From Mongoliitalea lutea (GTDB lineage: Bacteria; Bacteroidota; Bacteroidia; Cytophagales; Cyclobacteriaceae), in NCBI RefSeq assembly GCF_014652135.1, contig NZ_BMYF01000008.1:114768-178767 (forward strand): a DNA stretch of 64,000 nt. Reading direction: 5' to 3'. A program made the position numbers and the translations under genes. The notes beneath the pieces are model-generated. The model had not been told where the DNA came from. It worked only from the letters and a program-made list of their open reading frames with translations, and did not search any database. This document shows positions 1 through 8,843 of the stretch, piece after piece (within the stretch, counting starts at the first letter, position 1; every line of letters begins with the position of its first letter).

Positions 1-203
1 TCTTTAGACCATTCAAATGTATAAGTCATGCAAGGCTCTCCTTGCTCATTTAAATGATTTTTGAAAACATATACTCTATCCACTCCTGTGGCCTGCCCAA
101 GCTTTTGGAGGATGGTATTGATAGACTTTTTTAGACTGGCATTATTCTCAATCTCGAAATAAGATTCACCGATTGCTTTTAAAATATGGGCACTAGTATA
201 CAT
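1..203 (-). CDS. GAF-domain sensor protein, N-terminus only (cut by left edge)
   Basis: An open frame runs on the minus strand from an ATG at 203 off the left edge without a stop, giving 67 residues. The text has the pattern of a GAF sensor domain in a Bacteroidota signalling kinase: an amphipathic helix, then LGQATGVDRVYVFKN and later MTYTFEWSK. Only this domain is visible, so any kinase or cyclase output lies outside the window. It is divergent from the LytTR regulator that follows, with 122 bases between them. A kinase identity is inferred from the domain type and the signalling neighbourhood. Confidence 0.6.
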   Translation of the reverse strand, partial: MYTSAHILKAIGESYFEIENNASLKKSINTILQKLGQATGVDRVYVFKNHLNEQGEPCMTYTFEWSK

Positions 204-325
204 TTCACATTTTTTATTGACAAAGTACGTGCAATTCCCTTATAAAAAATACCCTTTATTTTACATTAAGTAGCTGATTATTTTTCTTTTAGTAATAAAC
301 GCATTTATTGCAGGAAATTTAAACT

Positions 326-1033
326 ATGAAAAAAATACTGATAGTTGAAGATGAAAAAGATTTAGCAGAAAATCTTCGTGACTTATTAGAGGCCTTAGGC
401 TATGTGGTGGTAAAAGTTTTTGACCAAGCTCAATTTGTATTAGAATATCTAAAAACAGAAGCTGTTGACTTGATTTTGATGGATGTCATGATCAAAGGCA
501 GCATGGATGGTATAAAACTGACAGAGGAGATCAAAAAGTCGCACCCTATTCCTGTTGTTTTCATTACAGCATTTTCAGATCAGGGAGTTCTTGAGCGTAT
601 ATCCAAAGGGAAGTATGAAGGTTACCTACTTAAACCTTTTAGTCTCCAAGCATTAAAATCAGCCGTTTTTCTTGCGCTCAACAAGCATGCTATTCTTGAA
701 AAAGACTTGGAAGGAGCATCTAAAAACTCACTAAAAATCAGAGATAAAGGATATGTTGTACCAGTATCACAGGACGACATCCTATTTGTGGAAGCAGATG
801 GCCTTTACAGTAAAATTGTAACCATTCAGAAAACCTATGTACTTCGCGGTATTTTGAAAGAGATCAGTAAAAACCTTGACCCTAAAAAGTTTGTACGTGT
901 ACACAAATCATTTACAATCAACATAAACCAGGTCACATCGCTGAATGCCAAAGAGCTTGTCATTGGTGAGCATATTATTCCGATAAGAAGAGGCTTCTAC
1001 AAATCATTACTGGGACTTATCAAATTAAATTAA
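326..1033 (+). CDS. LytTR-family response regulator
   Basis: A 235-residue two-domain regulator. Residues 1-120 are a receiver with the acidic pocket E8/D9, phospho-acceptor D53 in LMDVM, T81 and K103 before P104. Residues about 137-235 are a LytTR DNA-binding domain (DDILFVEADGLYSKI, then FVRVHKSFTININ). Such regulators are phosphorylated by a sensor kinase and bind DNA through beta strands. It is followed after one base by a second receiver gene, so the two are probably co-transcribed. A partner kinase could be the GAF protein at the left edge or the CheB/CheR kinase downstream; the sequence does not decide. Confidence 0.93.
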   Translation: MKKILIVEDEKDLAENLRDLLEALGYVVVKVFDQAQFVLEYLKTEAVDLILMDVMIKGSMDGIKLTEEIKKSHPIPVVFITAFSDQGVLERISKGKYEGYLLKPFSLQALKSAVFLALNKHAILEKDLEGASKNSLKIRDKGYVVPVSQDDILFVEADGLYSKIVTIQKTYVLRGILKEISKNLDPKKFVRVHKSFTININQVTSLNAKELVIGEHIIPIRRGFYKSLLGLIKLN

Positions 1034-1034
1034 C

Positions 1035-1433
1035 ATGTTATTACATATTATTGAGAACAATCTGGCCGATATTACGCTCTACAGAGAATTATTGGAGGAA
1101 ATAGACCCTTCCATCCAATTACTCGTCAGCGAAAATGGGCATCAGGCCTTGGAATCACTCACAAACTCTTCTACAGAATCACTTCCTAATGGGGTCTTGC
1201 TAGACCTTAATATGCCAGTAATGAACGGGATTGAGTTTTTAAAAGTCTTCCGAGAATGGAATGCTAACCTTGAAATCCCCGTCATCATACTTACCTCGAG
1301 TGAAGCACCCATTGACATAAAAAAATCTTACGAAAACAACTGTACTGCTTTTTTCACCAAACCTTTTGAAGCTGAAGAAACAAAAGAACTTATGGAATTA
1401 ATCATTGATTTTCTAAAAATCAGATCACGTTAA
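1035..1433 (+). CDS. Stand-alone receiver protein (CheY-like)
   Basis: A 132-residue single receiver domain with no output domain. Visible residues are E7 in the acidic pocket, D57 in LLDLNMPVMNG, T87 in ILTSS and K109 before P110. The first acidic-pair position reads E-N rather than D-D, common in Bacteroidota stand-alone receivers of the Rcp1 type. It begins one base after the LytTR regulator stop and is likely translated from the same message. Proteins of this kind act as phospho-relays or phosphate sinks for hybrid kinases. It converges on the truncated receiver at 1470-1700. Confidence 0.9.
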   Translation: MLLHIIENNLADITLYRELLEEIDPSIQLLVSENGHQALESLTNSSTESLPNGVLLDLNMPVMNGIEFLKVFREWNANLEIPVIILTSSEAPIDIKKSYENNCTAFFTKPFEAEETKELMELIIDFLKIRSR

Positions 1434-1469
1434 AAATCTTTAGTTTTAAACGTAATATCTCGGATAATT

Positions 1470-1700
1470 TCATCTAATCATTACAGGTTTTCCCTCTAAA
1501 TCAGGCAACCCAATATCCAATAATATGATATCAAAACTTTTATCTCTAGCCAAGATCTCCTGTGCATGCCTTAAGGTCTTCACATGTGTTACCTCTGCCT
1601 GAAGAAATTTTTCATCTAAATAATCACTCATCAGTAAATAATCCCATGGATTATCCTCTACGATCAAACAGGATATTTTGGACTTATCTTTAAAAATCAT
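1470..1700 (-). pseudogene. Truncated receiver-domain gene
   Basis: This frame encodes 76 residues that match only the front two thirds of a receiver: acidic pair E-D in LIVEDNPWD, phospho-acceptor Asp in ILLDIGLPDLEG, then a stop soon after GKPV. The conserved Thr/Ser and Lys of the receiver core are absent. Shifting frame by one base at about 1475 would add DEIIRDITFKTKDF, which resembles the next receiver helix, and then stops too. The gene is therefore both frameshifted and cut short. It lies 95 bases downstream of the histidine kinase fragment and was probably its response-regulator partner. The remaining protein is unlikely to fold as a working receiver. Confidence 0.65.
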
Positions 1701-1795
1701 TAATTAGTTCATTTAGTAGTTTTAACAACATGCTAGCTGAGTGATTTTGCCACTTATCAGCAAACAGATGTATCATAAGAAACTATTTCAAGTTA

Positions 1796-3187
1796 CTATT
1801 TGGGTAATGAAAAGTAAAAGGTAGATCCTTCACCTTTTGTAGATTCCACCCATATAGTACCTCCCATAAGTTCAATTAATTTTTTCACGATAGCTAAACC
1901 TATACCCTGCCCTTCGAATTCATCTTTCTTATGCAAGCGCTGAAATAAACTAAATATTTTTTCAAAATAGACGGAATCTATCCCTATGCCATTGTCTTGC
2001 ACAGAAAACTCATGTTCTTTCGCTTTTTCCTGATAACCAATATGAAGGATTGGTACCTCTCCTGGCTTCCGATACTTCATTGCATTGTTAATCAAATTTG
2101 TAAATATCTGGAATACAGGAATTTTTATAGTTTTTATAACAGGCAGCTTATCGAATGTAATCTTGGCCTCCGTTTCCTCGATTAACTTCTTTTGCAGAAG
2201 TAAAACTTCCTCTATAACCTCTTGTAAATCTACCAATTCAGGTTCTTCAAAATTTTTCCCAACCCTTGAAAACCCCAACAAATCCATGATGATTTTTTTC
2301 ATCCGCTTGGAACCATCCACTGCATAATGAATATATTCCCTTGCCTTATCATCCAATTGATCTTTGTACTTTCTCTCCAATTGGGTTAAAAAGCTGCTCA
2401 CCATACGCAGGGGTTCCTGCAAATCATGGGATGCCACATAGGCAAATTTCTCCAATTCCTCATTGGAAAGTTGAAGTATCTTTGTTTGTTCCAATAATTG
2501 TTGATTCAATTGTTCCAAGGCTTGCTTCTGTAGCCTTTTCTCGGTTATATCCTGAATAAATCCAAATATCCTGTAGGGTTTTCCATCTATCAAATCAACC
2601 TTTCCCTGTACGCGAACAAATTTCTCTTTTTTTCGATGGGTGAGAAATGGGGACTCAAAATCAAAAGAAGAGCCTGATGTAGAAGCAATTTCAATCACTT
2701 TTTTCACATGTTCACGTGCTTCCCCTTCCGGATAAAAGGTTAGTGCCTCCTCATATAACATGACCTCATGGTCTAGAAACTCATGAATTTCTTTAGCTAT
2801 CTTCGTTTGGAGTACTTCTTGAGTAACTAAATTTAATTCCCAACCTCCCAAAACTGCCATTTTTTGGATATCATCTAATAATTGCTTCGTCCGCTCTTCT
2901 TCGGTCACATCCCTGATTGAGGTAACTAATACTTTCTCCTTATCTGATAGGTGTAAAATCTTAAACTTCGCCGCAATTAAAATATACGTTCCATCTTTTC
3001 TTTTTGAACTATACAGTGTTTCTGGAACATACTCTCCATTCATAATTCGAGCATTTAACTCTTGAATGAGGGGAAGTTGGTTTTCAGGAACAAGGATAGA
3101 AAATGGCTGCCCTATTAACTCCTTTTTAGTGAAGCCATATATTTGAGCATAAGTATCGTTGAGATCTATAAAAAAACCCTGTCGCAT
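1796..3187 (-). CDS. PAS-PAS-histidine kinase, C-terminal part of a frameshifted CheB/CheR kinase
   Basis: This open frame of 463 codons holds PAS domains (GFFIDLNDTYAQIYGF, then a PAC-like RKDGTYILI), a second PAS/PAC near residues 110-215, a HisKA dimer domain with the phospho-acceptor H in ASHDLQEPLR, and a HATPase domain with N-box NLINNAMKYR and G-boxes DNGIGI and GQGIGLAIVKK. The first codons are an artefact of the broken frame: real homology begins at GFF. The preceding frame ends inside the same PAS domain, and dropping one base of the seven-base run at 3170-3176 joins the two. It is the kinase output of the interrupted gene that begins at 5800. Confidence 0.85.
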   Translation of the reverse strand: MRQGFFIDLNDTYAQIYGFTKKELIGQPFSILVPENQLPLIQELNARIMNGEYVPETLYSSKRKDGTYILIAAKFKILHLSDKEKVLVTSIRDVTEEERTKQLLDDIQKMAVLGGWELNLVTQEVLQTKIAKEIHEFLDHEVMLYEEALTFYPEGEAREHVKKVIEIASTSGSSFDFESPFLTHRKKEKFVRVQGKVDLIDGKPYRIFGFIQDITEKRLQKQALEQLNQQLLEQTKILQLSNEELEKFAYVASHDLQEPLRMVSSFLTQLERKYKDQLDDKAREYIHYAVDGSKRMKKIIMDLLGFSRVGKNFEEPELVDLQEVIEEVLLLQKKLIEETEAKITFDKLPVIKTIKIPVFQIFTNLINNAMKYRKPGEVPILHIGYQEKAKEHEFSVQDNGIGIDSVYFEKIFSLFQRLHKKDEFEGQGIGLAIVKKLIELMGGTIWVESTKGEGSTFYFSLPK

Positions 3188-3443
3188 CCGTTACACAGAC
3201 CCCGGTAGTAACAACATCAAATACAGTTCGGAGCATTTGCTCTGATTTATTTGCTTTGACAGCTGCACTAATTTCCTGAGTATTTTCTAGAATGGCTAAG
3301 GTAATGGCTATAACTTCCCCTCCATGGGTTCTTACAGGGTTAAGATTCAATAGGAAGAAGCGGGTGCCTTTTTCAAAACTTTTTATCTCTGTCTCAAACC
3401 TTACCGACTCCCCTCTCCATACTTTTTCTAAGGCCCTTTTCAA
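3126..3443 (-). pseudogene. Middle PAS fragment of the frameshifted CheB/CheR kinase
   Basis: This frame lies between two frameshifts. Its apparent start at 3443 is a TTG; upstream the same frame stays open to about 3467 and reads NLRGKISLKRALEKVWRG, which continues the sense of the CheB/CheR frame. It covers a PAS region (VRFETEIKSFEKGTRFFLL, then VFDVVTTGVCVTDATGFF). It leaves the correct frame at the A/T run 3170-3176. One added base in the four-base run 3463-3466 and one removed base in the seven-base run would restore a single reading frame of about 1,330 residues. Confidence 0.75.
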
Positions 3444-5800
3444 AGAAATTTTACCTCTAAGATTTTCTCATCTTTTCTTAAGTTATTTCCTGAAATTTCA
3501 GTAACCAAGCTATTTGCAGGCTGATTAAAGTTCATGATAACTCCTTCTCTGTCAATTAAAAAAATTGCTTGTAAATCATTATCAAGCAAAGCATTTAATT
3601 CTCCTTTATTTCTTTCAAGTAAAAGCTCTTTTTCCCGGAGTATATCGGTAGTAGACTTTAATTCAGCATAAGCTATTTGAATTTCTTCATTCGTTGACTG
3701 AAGTTCTTCATTACTCGTCTCTAACTCCTCATTGGTTGATTGCAGTTCCTCATTGGTAGACTGTAACTCTTTATTCAGAGACTGCATCTCTTCATTACTC
3801 GTCTCCAACTCTTCAATATAGGTCTGAAGCTGCTCCTTCACTGCCTCGAGTTCGCGTTCTAACGTTAGTAGTTGCTCATTTTCTGGCGAACCTTTTACTG
3901 GGGTAAAACTTTTTGTTTTGAAAACAGCTGCATCGATTGCTTCAAATACGAGCATACAATAGCGCTCTTGCGTATCATCTATGTAAAAAGGTGAAGCATG
4001 AAGTCTGACAAAATATTCCTTGTCAAATAATACAAACTTTTTAATTTCAGCACTTCGTTTTTTTTGGTTTTTTAATACCTCTGAAATCAAGCAACGCGCG
4101 ACAATTTGAAGCTCAGGGTTCAGTAATTTTATTAAATTCAGTTGTGCATCTCCTGGTATCAAACTCAGGTAAAGCCTTACATCTCCTCCAATATTCACAA
4201 TATCAAACGTATCGCTGATGACCACATAAGGATAATCAAACAACGATGCTAGCGTTTCTTTTGCTGCTACATTCAGTGATTTCTTCTCGGTTGAAGGTTT
4301 GGCCACCACCGGAGCACTTGTTCTAAATTTTGAGATAGCAAAATGAAGGCGTGGATTTTTGGACTTCAGGGATTCTCTTTTTTGAAAAATCCTATATTTT
4401 TCATGTAAGGGTTTAAATAGCTCCTCATTTTTTTGAATATTCTCAGATTTTCCCAAAAACAGTAATCCATCAGGATTTAAGGCATAATGAAAAATTGGAA
4501 TCACGTGATTCTGCAAGGTTGTGTTAAAATAAATCAATAGATTCCTACAGGATATCAAATCTAATTTCAAAAATGGAGGCTGATTGATCAAATCGTGTTT
4601 AGAAAATAAGATCATGGAACGGATATTCTTCACGACTTCATAATCCCCTTTATCAGACTTGACAAAGTACTTCGATACCAATTCTTGAGGCAACTCCTGA
4701 ATGCTATTTTCAGTAAAAACAGCACTTCTGGCAAATTGAATAGCCATATCATCTATATCCGTTGCAAAAATCTGAATGTTGAGTGGCTTTTGTTTTGCAT
4801 CCAAGATATCTTGTAATAAAAAGGCCAAACTAAGAGGCTCCTCACCTGTAGAACAACCGGGAACCCAAATACGGATAGTGTCGTTTGGTTTCTTGTGATT
4901 CACCAGCTCTTCCAAGTATTCCTTCAAAGTCTCAAAAGCTTCCTGATCTCTAAAGAACTTGGTTACGCCGATGAGGATTTTATTGAACATAATGTCCTGT
5001 TCATCTGAATCTTTTTCTAAAATAGGCAAGTAATTTTCAATACGTGAAATCGCTAATTCATTCATCCGCTTGAGAAGTCTCCGTTGGATCGTGGCCTTTT
5101 TATAGTTGGAAAAATCTGTACCGGTACGTTTGCTCAAAATCCGGAACAATTGGTCCATGTAATCAATTTGCGTGATTTCATAATCATCTTCCTCCTCATC
5201 TTCTAACTCTCCACTAAGATATTTTTTAATGAACTTCCCCATGCTTTTAGGATCGAGAATTTCATCAATCACACCAGTTTGAATGGCTGCTTGAGGCATA
5301 CCGTCATATTTAGCAGTAGCGGGGGATTGGGCAAGTGCAAGACATGGCCTGTTTTTGAGCAACTTTAAACCTACAGACCCATCTTTACCTGTACCAGATA
5401 AAATAACTGCCACGATTTTATTGAAATCAGATTGATACAGGCTGGACAATAACTCATCTACAGATGGTTTTGGACCGATGGCATTGGATGGTTTTGATAA
5501 TCGTATGCGTTTATTTTCCAAAAAAATATTTCTATCGGGAGGAGTTACATAGATATGGTCGACTTCAAGAAAGGTGCCATCTACAGCTTCCCGAATTGTC
5601 ATAGAAGTAGACTTAGCCAATAATTGCACCAGCATGCTTTTATGAGAGGGACTCAAATGTTGAGCGATAATCAGACACGTATCATCTACGTAAGGAAAAT
5701 TGGCCAAGAATTCCTGAATCGCTTCTAGTCCACCGGCAGAAGCACCTATCACTACAATATTTACTATTTTCTTTGGATTATTCAAAGATTCTTGAGCCAT
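3440..5800 (-). CDS. CheB-CheR fusion with coiled coil and PAS, N-terminal part of a frameshifted hybrid kinase
   Basis: A frame of 786 codons starts with a CheB methylesterase domain: catalytic S21 in GASAGG, H48 in AQHLS and D140 in SGTGKDGS. A CheR methyltransferase domain follows, with an SAM-binding VPGCSTGEEPLSL and the SCRNLLIYF stretch. Residues about 640-720 are a long Glu/Ser/Asn-rich coiled coil of repeated ELQSTNEE units, and then a PAS domain that breaks off at EKILEVKFL. The intact family couples these to a histidine kinase and acts as a sensor, not in classical chemotaxis. Here the kinase lies downstream in two other frames. As written, a CheB-CheR protein without kinase could still be made. 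Confidence 0.88.
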   Translation of the reverse strand: MAQESLNNPKKIVNIVVIGASAGGLEAIQEFLANFPYVDDTCLIIAQHLSPSHKSMLVQLLAKSTSMTIREAVDGTFLEVDHIYVTPPDRNIFLENKRIRLSKPSNAIGPKPSVDELLSSLYQSDFNKIVAVILSGTGKDGSVGLKLLKNRPCLALAQSPATAKYDGMPQAAIQTGVIDEILDPKSMGKFIKKYLSGELEDEEEDDYEITQIDYMDQLFRILSKRTGTDFSNYKKATIQRRLLKRMNELAISRIENYLPILEKDSDEQDIMFNKILIGVTKFFRDQEAFETLKEYLEELVNHKKPNDTIRIWVPGCSTGEEPLSLAFLLQDILDAKQKPLNIQIFATDIDDMAIQFARSAVFTENSIQELPQELVSKYFVKSDKGDYEVVKNIRSMILFSKHDLINQPPFLKLDLISCRNLLIYFNTTLQNHVIPIFHYALNPDGLLFLGKSENIQKNEELFKPLHEKYRIFQKRESLKSKNPRLHFAISKFRTSAPVVAKPSTEKKSLNVAAKETLASLFDYPYVVISDTFDIVNIGGDVRLYLSLIPGDAQLNLIKLLNPELQIVARCLISEVLKNQKKRSAEIKKFVLFDKEYFVRLHASPFYIDDTQERYCMLVFEAIDAAVFKTKSFTPVKGSPENEQLLTLERELEAVKEQLQTYIEELETSNEEMQSLNKELQSTNEELQSTNEELETSNEELQSTNEEIQIAYAELKSTTDILREKELLLERNKGELNALLDNDLQAIFLIDREGVIMNFNQPANSLVTEISGNNLRKDEKILEVKFL

Positions 5801-5953
5801 ATAACCACGTATTATTTATACAAATACTAGTTGCTTCTTTCCATTCAAATTAGGAAAAAAACTATACAATCGCTAGCAAAATGTAAATGAAGTGAATATA
5901 TGCTAAACAATTAATCTAGTCTTAATAAAATAAAAATGGAGACCGTCAGATAA

Positions 5954-5983
5954 AAATCCAATTACTTTACAGCAATTGGATTT
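5954..5983 (-). terminator. Hairpin terminator of the thioredoxin/porin/cytochrome operon
   Basis: A perfect 10-bp stem AAATCCAATT / AATTGGATTT has a 10-base loop. On the minus strand it is followed by a T tract (TTTTTA). It lies 46 bases after the thioredoxin-like gene stop, as expected for the end of the 8790-6030 operon. The stem is AT-rich, so strength is uncertain. Confidence 0.55.
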
Positions 5984-6029
5984 CAACTACCTTCATTACT
6001 GAAGTGATTCTATTGATAATACAAAGATT

Positions 6030-6365
6030 TTATCCAAACATCAAATTATAATACCGTCCTATTTTTTGTTCTAATTCCCCTAATGCAACCAATCCATTAC
6101 TTCGCATATACTCTTTCCCATCCAACATCAATAAAATTCCGGGAATAGCTAACATCCGCAACTGACCTGCCAACTCCCTGTTTTTTTCCGCCTCTATACG
6201 AATGATTTCCAGCTGGGGGAATTTTTCATAGACCATAGCCTGGAGTTTGGGAAATAGCATGGCACAGACTCCACAGGTATCCTGATAAAAGTAGATTAAT
6301 GTTGCGGGATGCTGTTGTACCAGCTGCCCAAATTCATCTTGACTGATGGTATGGTTTAACTCCAT
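6030..6365 (-). CDS. Thioredoxin-like protein (CGVC)
   Basis: A 111-residue thioredoxin fold with redox motif C31-G-V-C34 and a cis-proline at P75 in AIPGIL. There is no signal peptide, so it should be cytoplasmic. The active-site dipeptide GV differs from the GP of classical thioredoxin, so redox potential and partners may differ. Its start overlaps the end of the porin gene by 10 bases, which suggests translational coupling and a shared operon with the TsdA-like cytochrome. A role in thiol or sulfur handling with that cytochrome is inferred only from position. Confidence 0.85.
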   Translation of the reverse strand: MELNHTISQDEFGQLVQQHPATLIYFYQDTCGVCAMLFPKLQAMVYEKFPQLEIIRIEAEKNRELAGQLRMLAIPGILLMLDGKEYMRSNGLVALGELEQKIGRYYNLMFG

Positions 6366-7726
6366 GGCAAGGTATAATTAGTGATAAAATTGACGTGAAA
6401 TAAATTAACTTTATTATAGATCCATTGAGGTCTCACTTCTCCTTGCAATAAATTGATTTTACTCATCAAGATCAAGTGAAAATTGAGTCCATTACCCCAA
6501 TTCTGTGGCGTATAACGTGACCCAATATTCCACTGTGCATAAGACGGGAAAGCAAATTTATTGATAGAGATATTGGAAGGATCAGGTAAGAAATGTAATC
6601 CAGCAAAACTGTATACCTGAAGCCCTTGTTCATTGAAATTCCGCTGATAAAATAGTGTCATGGCATTGACTTGGTTAAAGCCCTCATTTCTTTCCCGTGG
6701 TATAAAGGTAAAGAAAGGGTCTTTCCCCCACTCTCTAGGACTCAAAAACCTGCCCCTCCCATCAATTCTCGTATAGGAAGCAAAAAACTGCATCTGAGGA
6801 TTTTTTACTCCCAATCTAGCCGAAAGTACAATATTCAAATCATCTGGATTTTTAAAGCGCTTTAAAGTATCAGCATTTCCTCCATTTCCAACCCCATTTT
6901 GAACAATCACTTGCAAGCCACTAACCAAGATATTTTTGCTTCCTTCCAAACGCCAATCTTTCATCACTTGTGAAAAAAGGGTGTTTGAAACATTATCCAC
7001 AAATGTATTATTCACTTCAATTGCCACATCTTTCGTGGGCTGATGCCTCCAATCCAAAATTGTCACAAATTCACTTTGAGTGTTTCCTCGGTATCCCGAA
7101 GGCTTTCCAAACTCTGACTGACCCACGGGATATAAACCAAAGGATTCACCTACCCCAAACCATTGAGAAGTAGAGCGTGGACTGAATCGATGGATATAGT
7201 AAGCATAAAATTTATTTTTGGAATCCAATTGATAATTCAGCTGCAATCCTTGGATGAATGTAGGCGATAAGCGCCCATCTTGGGGATTGATAAAGGGAGT
7301 GTTGATATCCATCCTACCCAATATGGCTTGGAATTTTTTCGAGTCATAGCGTAGTTGCAACTCCTCCAGTTTACCAAAAAAGGTCTTTTCAGGATTGACT
7401 ACATCAAATAACCCCACCTCATAGCGGTTAAAATTACCTGTGATAGGATCTCTATCCAATAAATCAGAACTCCATAGATTGGCAAAAACAGTGTACCGAG
7501 TTGCTAGAGAAAACCCTTTGTAGCTTTGCGTATTTAATCGTATGAAGGCACTTTGTCCCAAGGCAAAATCACCTTTGAAGTCCTCCCAATAACTGGTAGA
7601 CATCCAATAATTTCTGAGACCCAGCGTTCCTTGGATAGGACTTGCTGGGCGTGAGGATTCTTCTTGTGCTGGTAGCTGGGTAAGTAATAGAAAGTTAAAA
7701 AAAAGTAAAAGGCTTAATTTTTTCAT
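6356..7726 (-). CDS. Outer-membrane porin-like beta barrel
   Basis: A 456-residue protein with a signal peptide (about residues 1-20, ending LPAQ). The rest alternates aromatic and polar residues in short strands typical of a large outer-membrane barrel, and it ends in FITNYTLPWS. Length and pattern fit an OprD/OprP-type substrate porin, but I do not recognise a specific family. It overlaps the cytochrome gene by 4 bases (ATGA) and the thioredoxin gene by 10, so the three form one operon. A plausible role is uptake of the small solute, perhaps a sulfur anion, used by the cytochrome. Confidence 0.7.
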   Translation of the reverse strand: MKKLSLLLFFNFLLLTQLPAQEESSRPASPIQGTLGLRNYWMSTSYWEDFKGDFALGQSAFIRLNTQSYKGFSLATRYTVFANLWSSDLLDRDPITGNFNRYEVGLFDVVNPEKTFFGKLEELQLRYDSKKFQAILGRMDINTPFINPQDGRLSPTFIQGLQLNYQLDSKNKFYAYYIHRFSPRSTSQWFGVGESFGLYPVGQSEFGKPSGYRGNTQSEFVTILDWRHQPTKDVAIEVNNTFVDNVSNTLFSQVMKDWRLEGSKNILVSGLQVIVQNGVGNGGNADTLKRFKNPDDLNIVLSARLGVKNPQMQFFASYTRIDGRGRFLSPREWGKDPFFTFIPRERNEGFNQVNAMTLFYQRNFNEQGLQVYSFAGLHFLPDPSNISINKFAFPSYAQWNIGSRYTPQNWGNGLNFHLILMSKINLLQGEVRPQWIYNKVNLFHVNFITNYTLPWS

Positions 7727-8790
7727 TTTGATGCAATCACTTCCCTAGCGGCTTTGATTGGTTTAAAAGGTCCGAATTTATGTTGCTCTTCACTAAACTC
7801 ATCAGAGAAAGGTCCGAAGGGATGGTCAATAGGTTTCTTGGATATATCTGGCCAATCTTTAGAAATATCTTTTTTAGGCCTCTCCATACTATTAATGTAA
7901 GCAGCAACATCCCATGCCTCTTCATCGCTTAATAAAGGTCGTTCAAATGTTGCTCCTAAAGGCATGTTGGTTTTGACATATCCTGCAAAACGTGACATTC
8001 GGAACAAGCCTGCACCGTCATTATAGCTATGTTCGCCCCATAAGGGAGGATAGACGTAAGCCGTCTTATCAGGCTTCATCATTCCTTGACCATCTTCCAT
8101 GTGACAGGATTGGCACTGTTGCGCATATACTACCTTACCTCTGACAGGGTCTGCTGCCCTATCCAGAAAAGGAACTTCATAAATTCCAGCTCCTTTGGGA
8201 GTTTCCCCTTTGGGCACATCTTTACCCAACCATTCCATATAGGCAACCATAGCAATCATTTCTTTGCTATTCACGTCCAATGCTTTCCCATTTAGAGAGC
8301 GCTCAAAGCAATCATTGATTCGCTTGGGAATATCTTCAGACTGCCCTGACCTAGCTCTTACTTTCGGATAGGTAGATGCGACAGCTGCGTAATTATTCCC
8401 CAAAGGTGCCGTGCCGGCATTCAAATGGCAGTTTTGGCAATTCATCCCATTGGACAATTTCTTCACCTTACCGTTTGGCCCCAAGTACTCTGACGTATTG
8501 GCAATCAGTTCTCTACCGTACTTGATCGCATCTGCATTGGGTTCTTCGTCCACCTTAGACCAGTCAGGTGCTTTCCACATCCCTTCCTTGGGTACTACCC
8601 CCCTGTAAACCTCTGCTACAGCCTGAACGACTGCTGGCATCTCTTTGCCCGATTGTAACTCAGGCAGTGTTCCTCCAGTAAATAAGAATACTACCAAAGC
8701 TAACAAGAGCCCTGTTAAGGCGGTTACTCCCACAAGTAAGCCAACTAATAGCGATAGAATCTTAATGAATGGTTCGAAGATATTTTTCAT
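7723..8790 (-). CDS. Membrane-anchored dihaem cytochrome c, TsdA-like
   Basis: A 355-residue protein with an uncleaved-looking N-terminal membrane segment (about 10-38), then two cytochrome c domains. Haem sites are C118-Q-N-C121-H122 and C226-Q-S-C229-H230. The first domain has the pattern of thiosulfate dehydrogenase/tetrathionate reductase TsdA (NGMNCQNCHLNAG, then RINDCFERSLNG with C161). TsdA enzymes use a Cys as distal ligand of haem 1; C161 is a possible candidate but I cannot prove the match. Periplasmic location is expected. It is the first gene of a three-gene operon with a CRP-type palindrome 54 bases upstream. Another dihaem function is possible. Confidence 0.75.
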   Translation of the reverse strand: MKNIFEPFIKILSLLVGLLVGVTALTGLLLALVVFLFTGGTLPELQSGKEMPAVVQAVAEVYRGVVPKEGMWKAPDWSKVDEEPNADAIKYGRELIANTSEYLGPNGKVKKLSNGMNCQNCHLNAGTAPLGNNYAAVASTYPKVRARSGQSEDIPKRINDCFERSLNGKALDVNSKEMIAMVAYMEWLGKDVPKGETPKGAGIYEVPFLDRAADPVRGKVVYAQQCQSCHMEDGQGMMKPDKTAYVYPPLWGEHSYNDGAGLFRMSRFAGYVKTNMPLGATFERPLLSDEEAWDVAAYINSMERPKKDISKDWPDISKKPIDHPFGPFSDEFSEEQHKFGPFKPIKAAREVIASK

Positions 8791-8843
8791 GGGTTAACTG
8801 TTAATCCTATTTACAAAAATGATAAATAAAATAAAAGTTTTGC

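Noticed and set aside
3170-3176. Programmed frameshift in the CheB/CheR kinase at the seven-base run
   Set aside because: A second break of opposite sign lies 290 bases away and a third homopolymer break occurs elsewhere, so decay or sequencing error is simpler. There is no flanking stimulatory hairpin that I can see.
3440-5800. Chemotaxis gene cluster
   Set aside because: CheB and CheR domains are present but there is no CheA, CheW or complete chemoreceptor; the coiled coil and PAS place it with hybrid sensor kinases.
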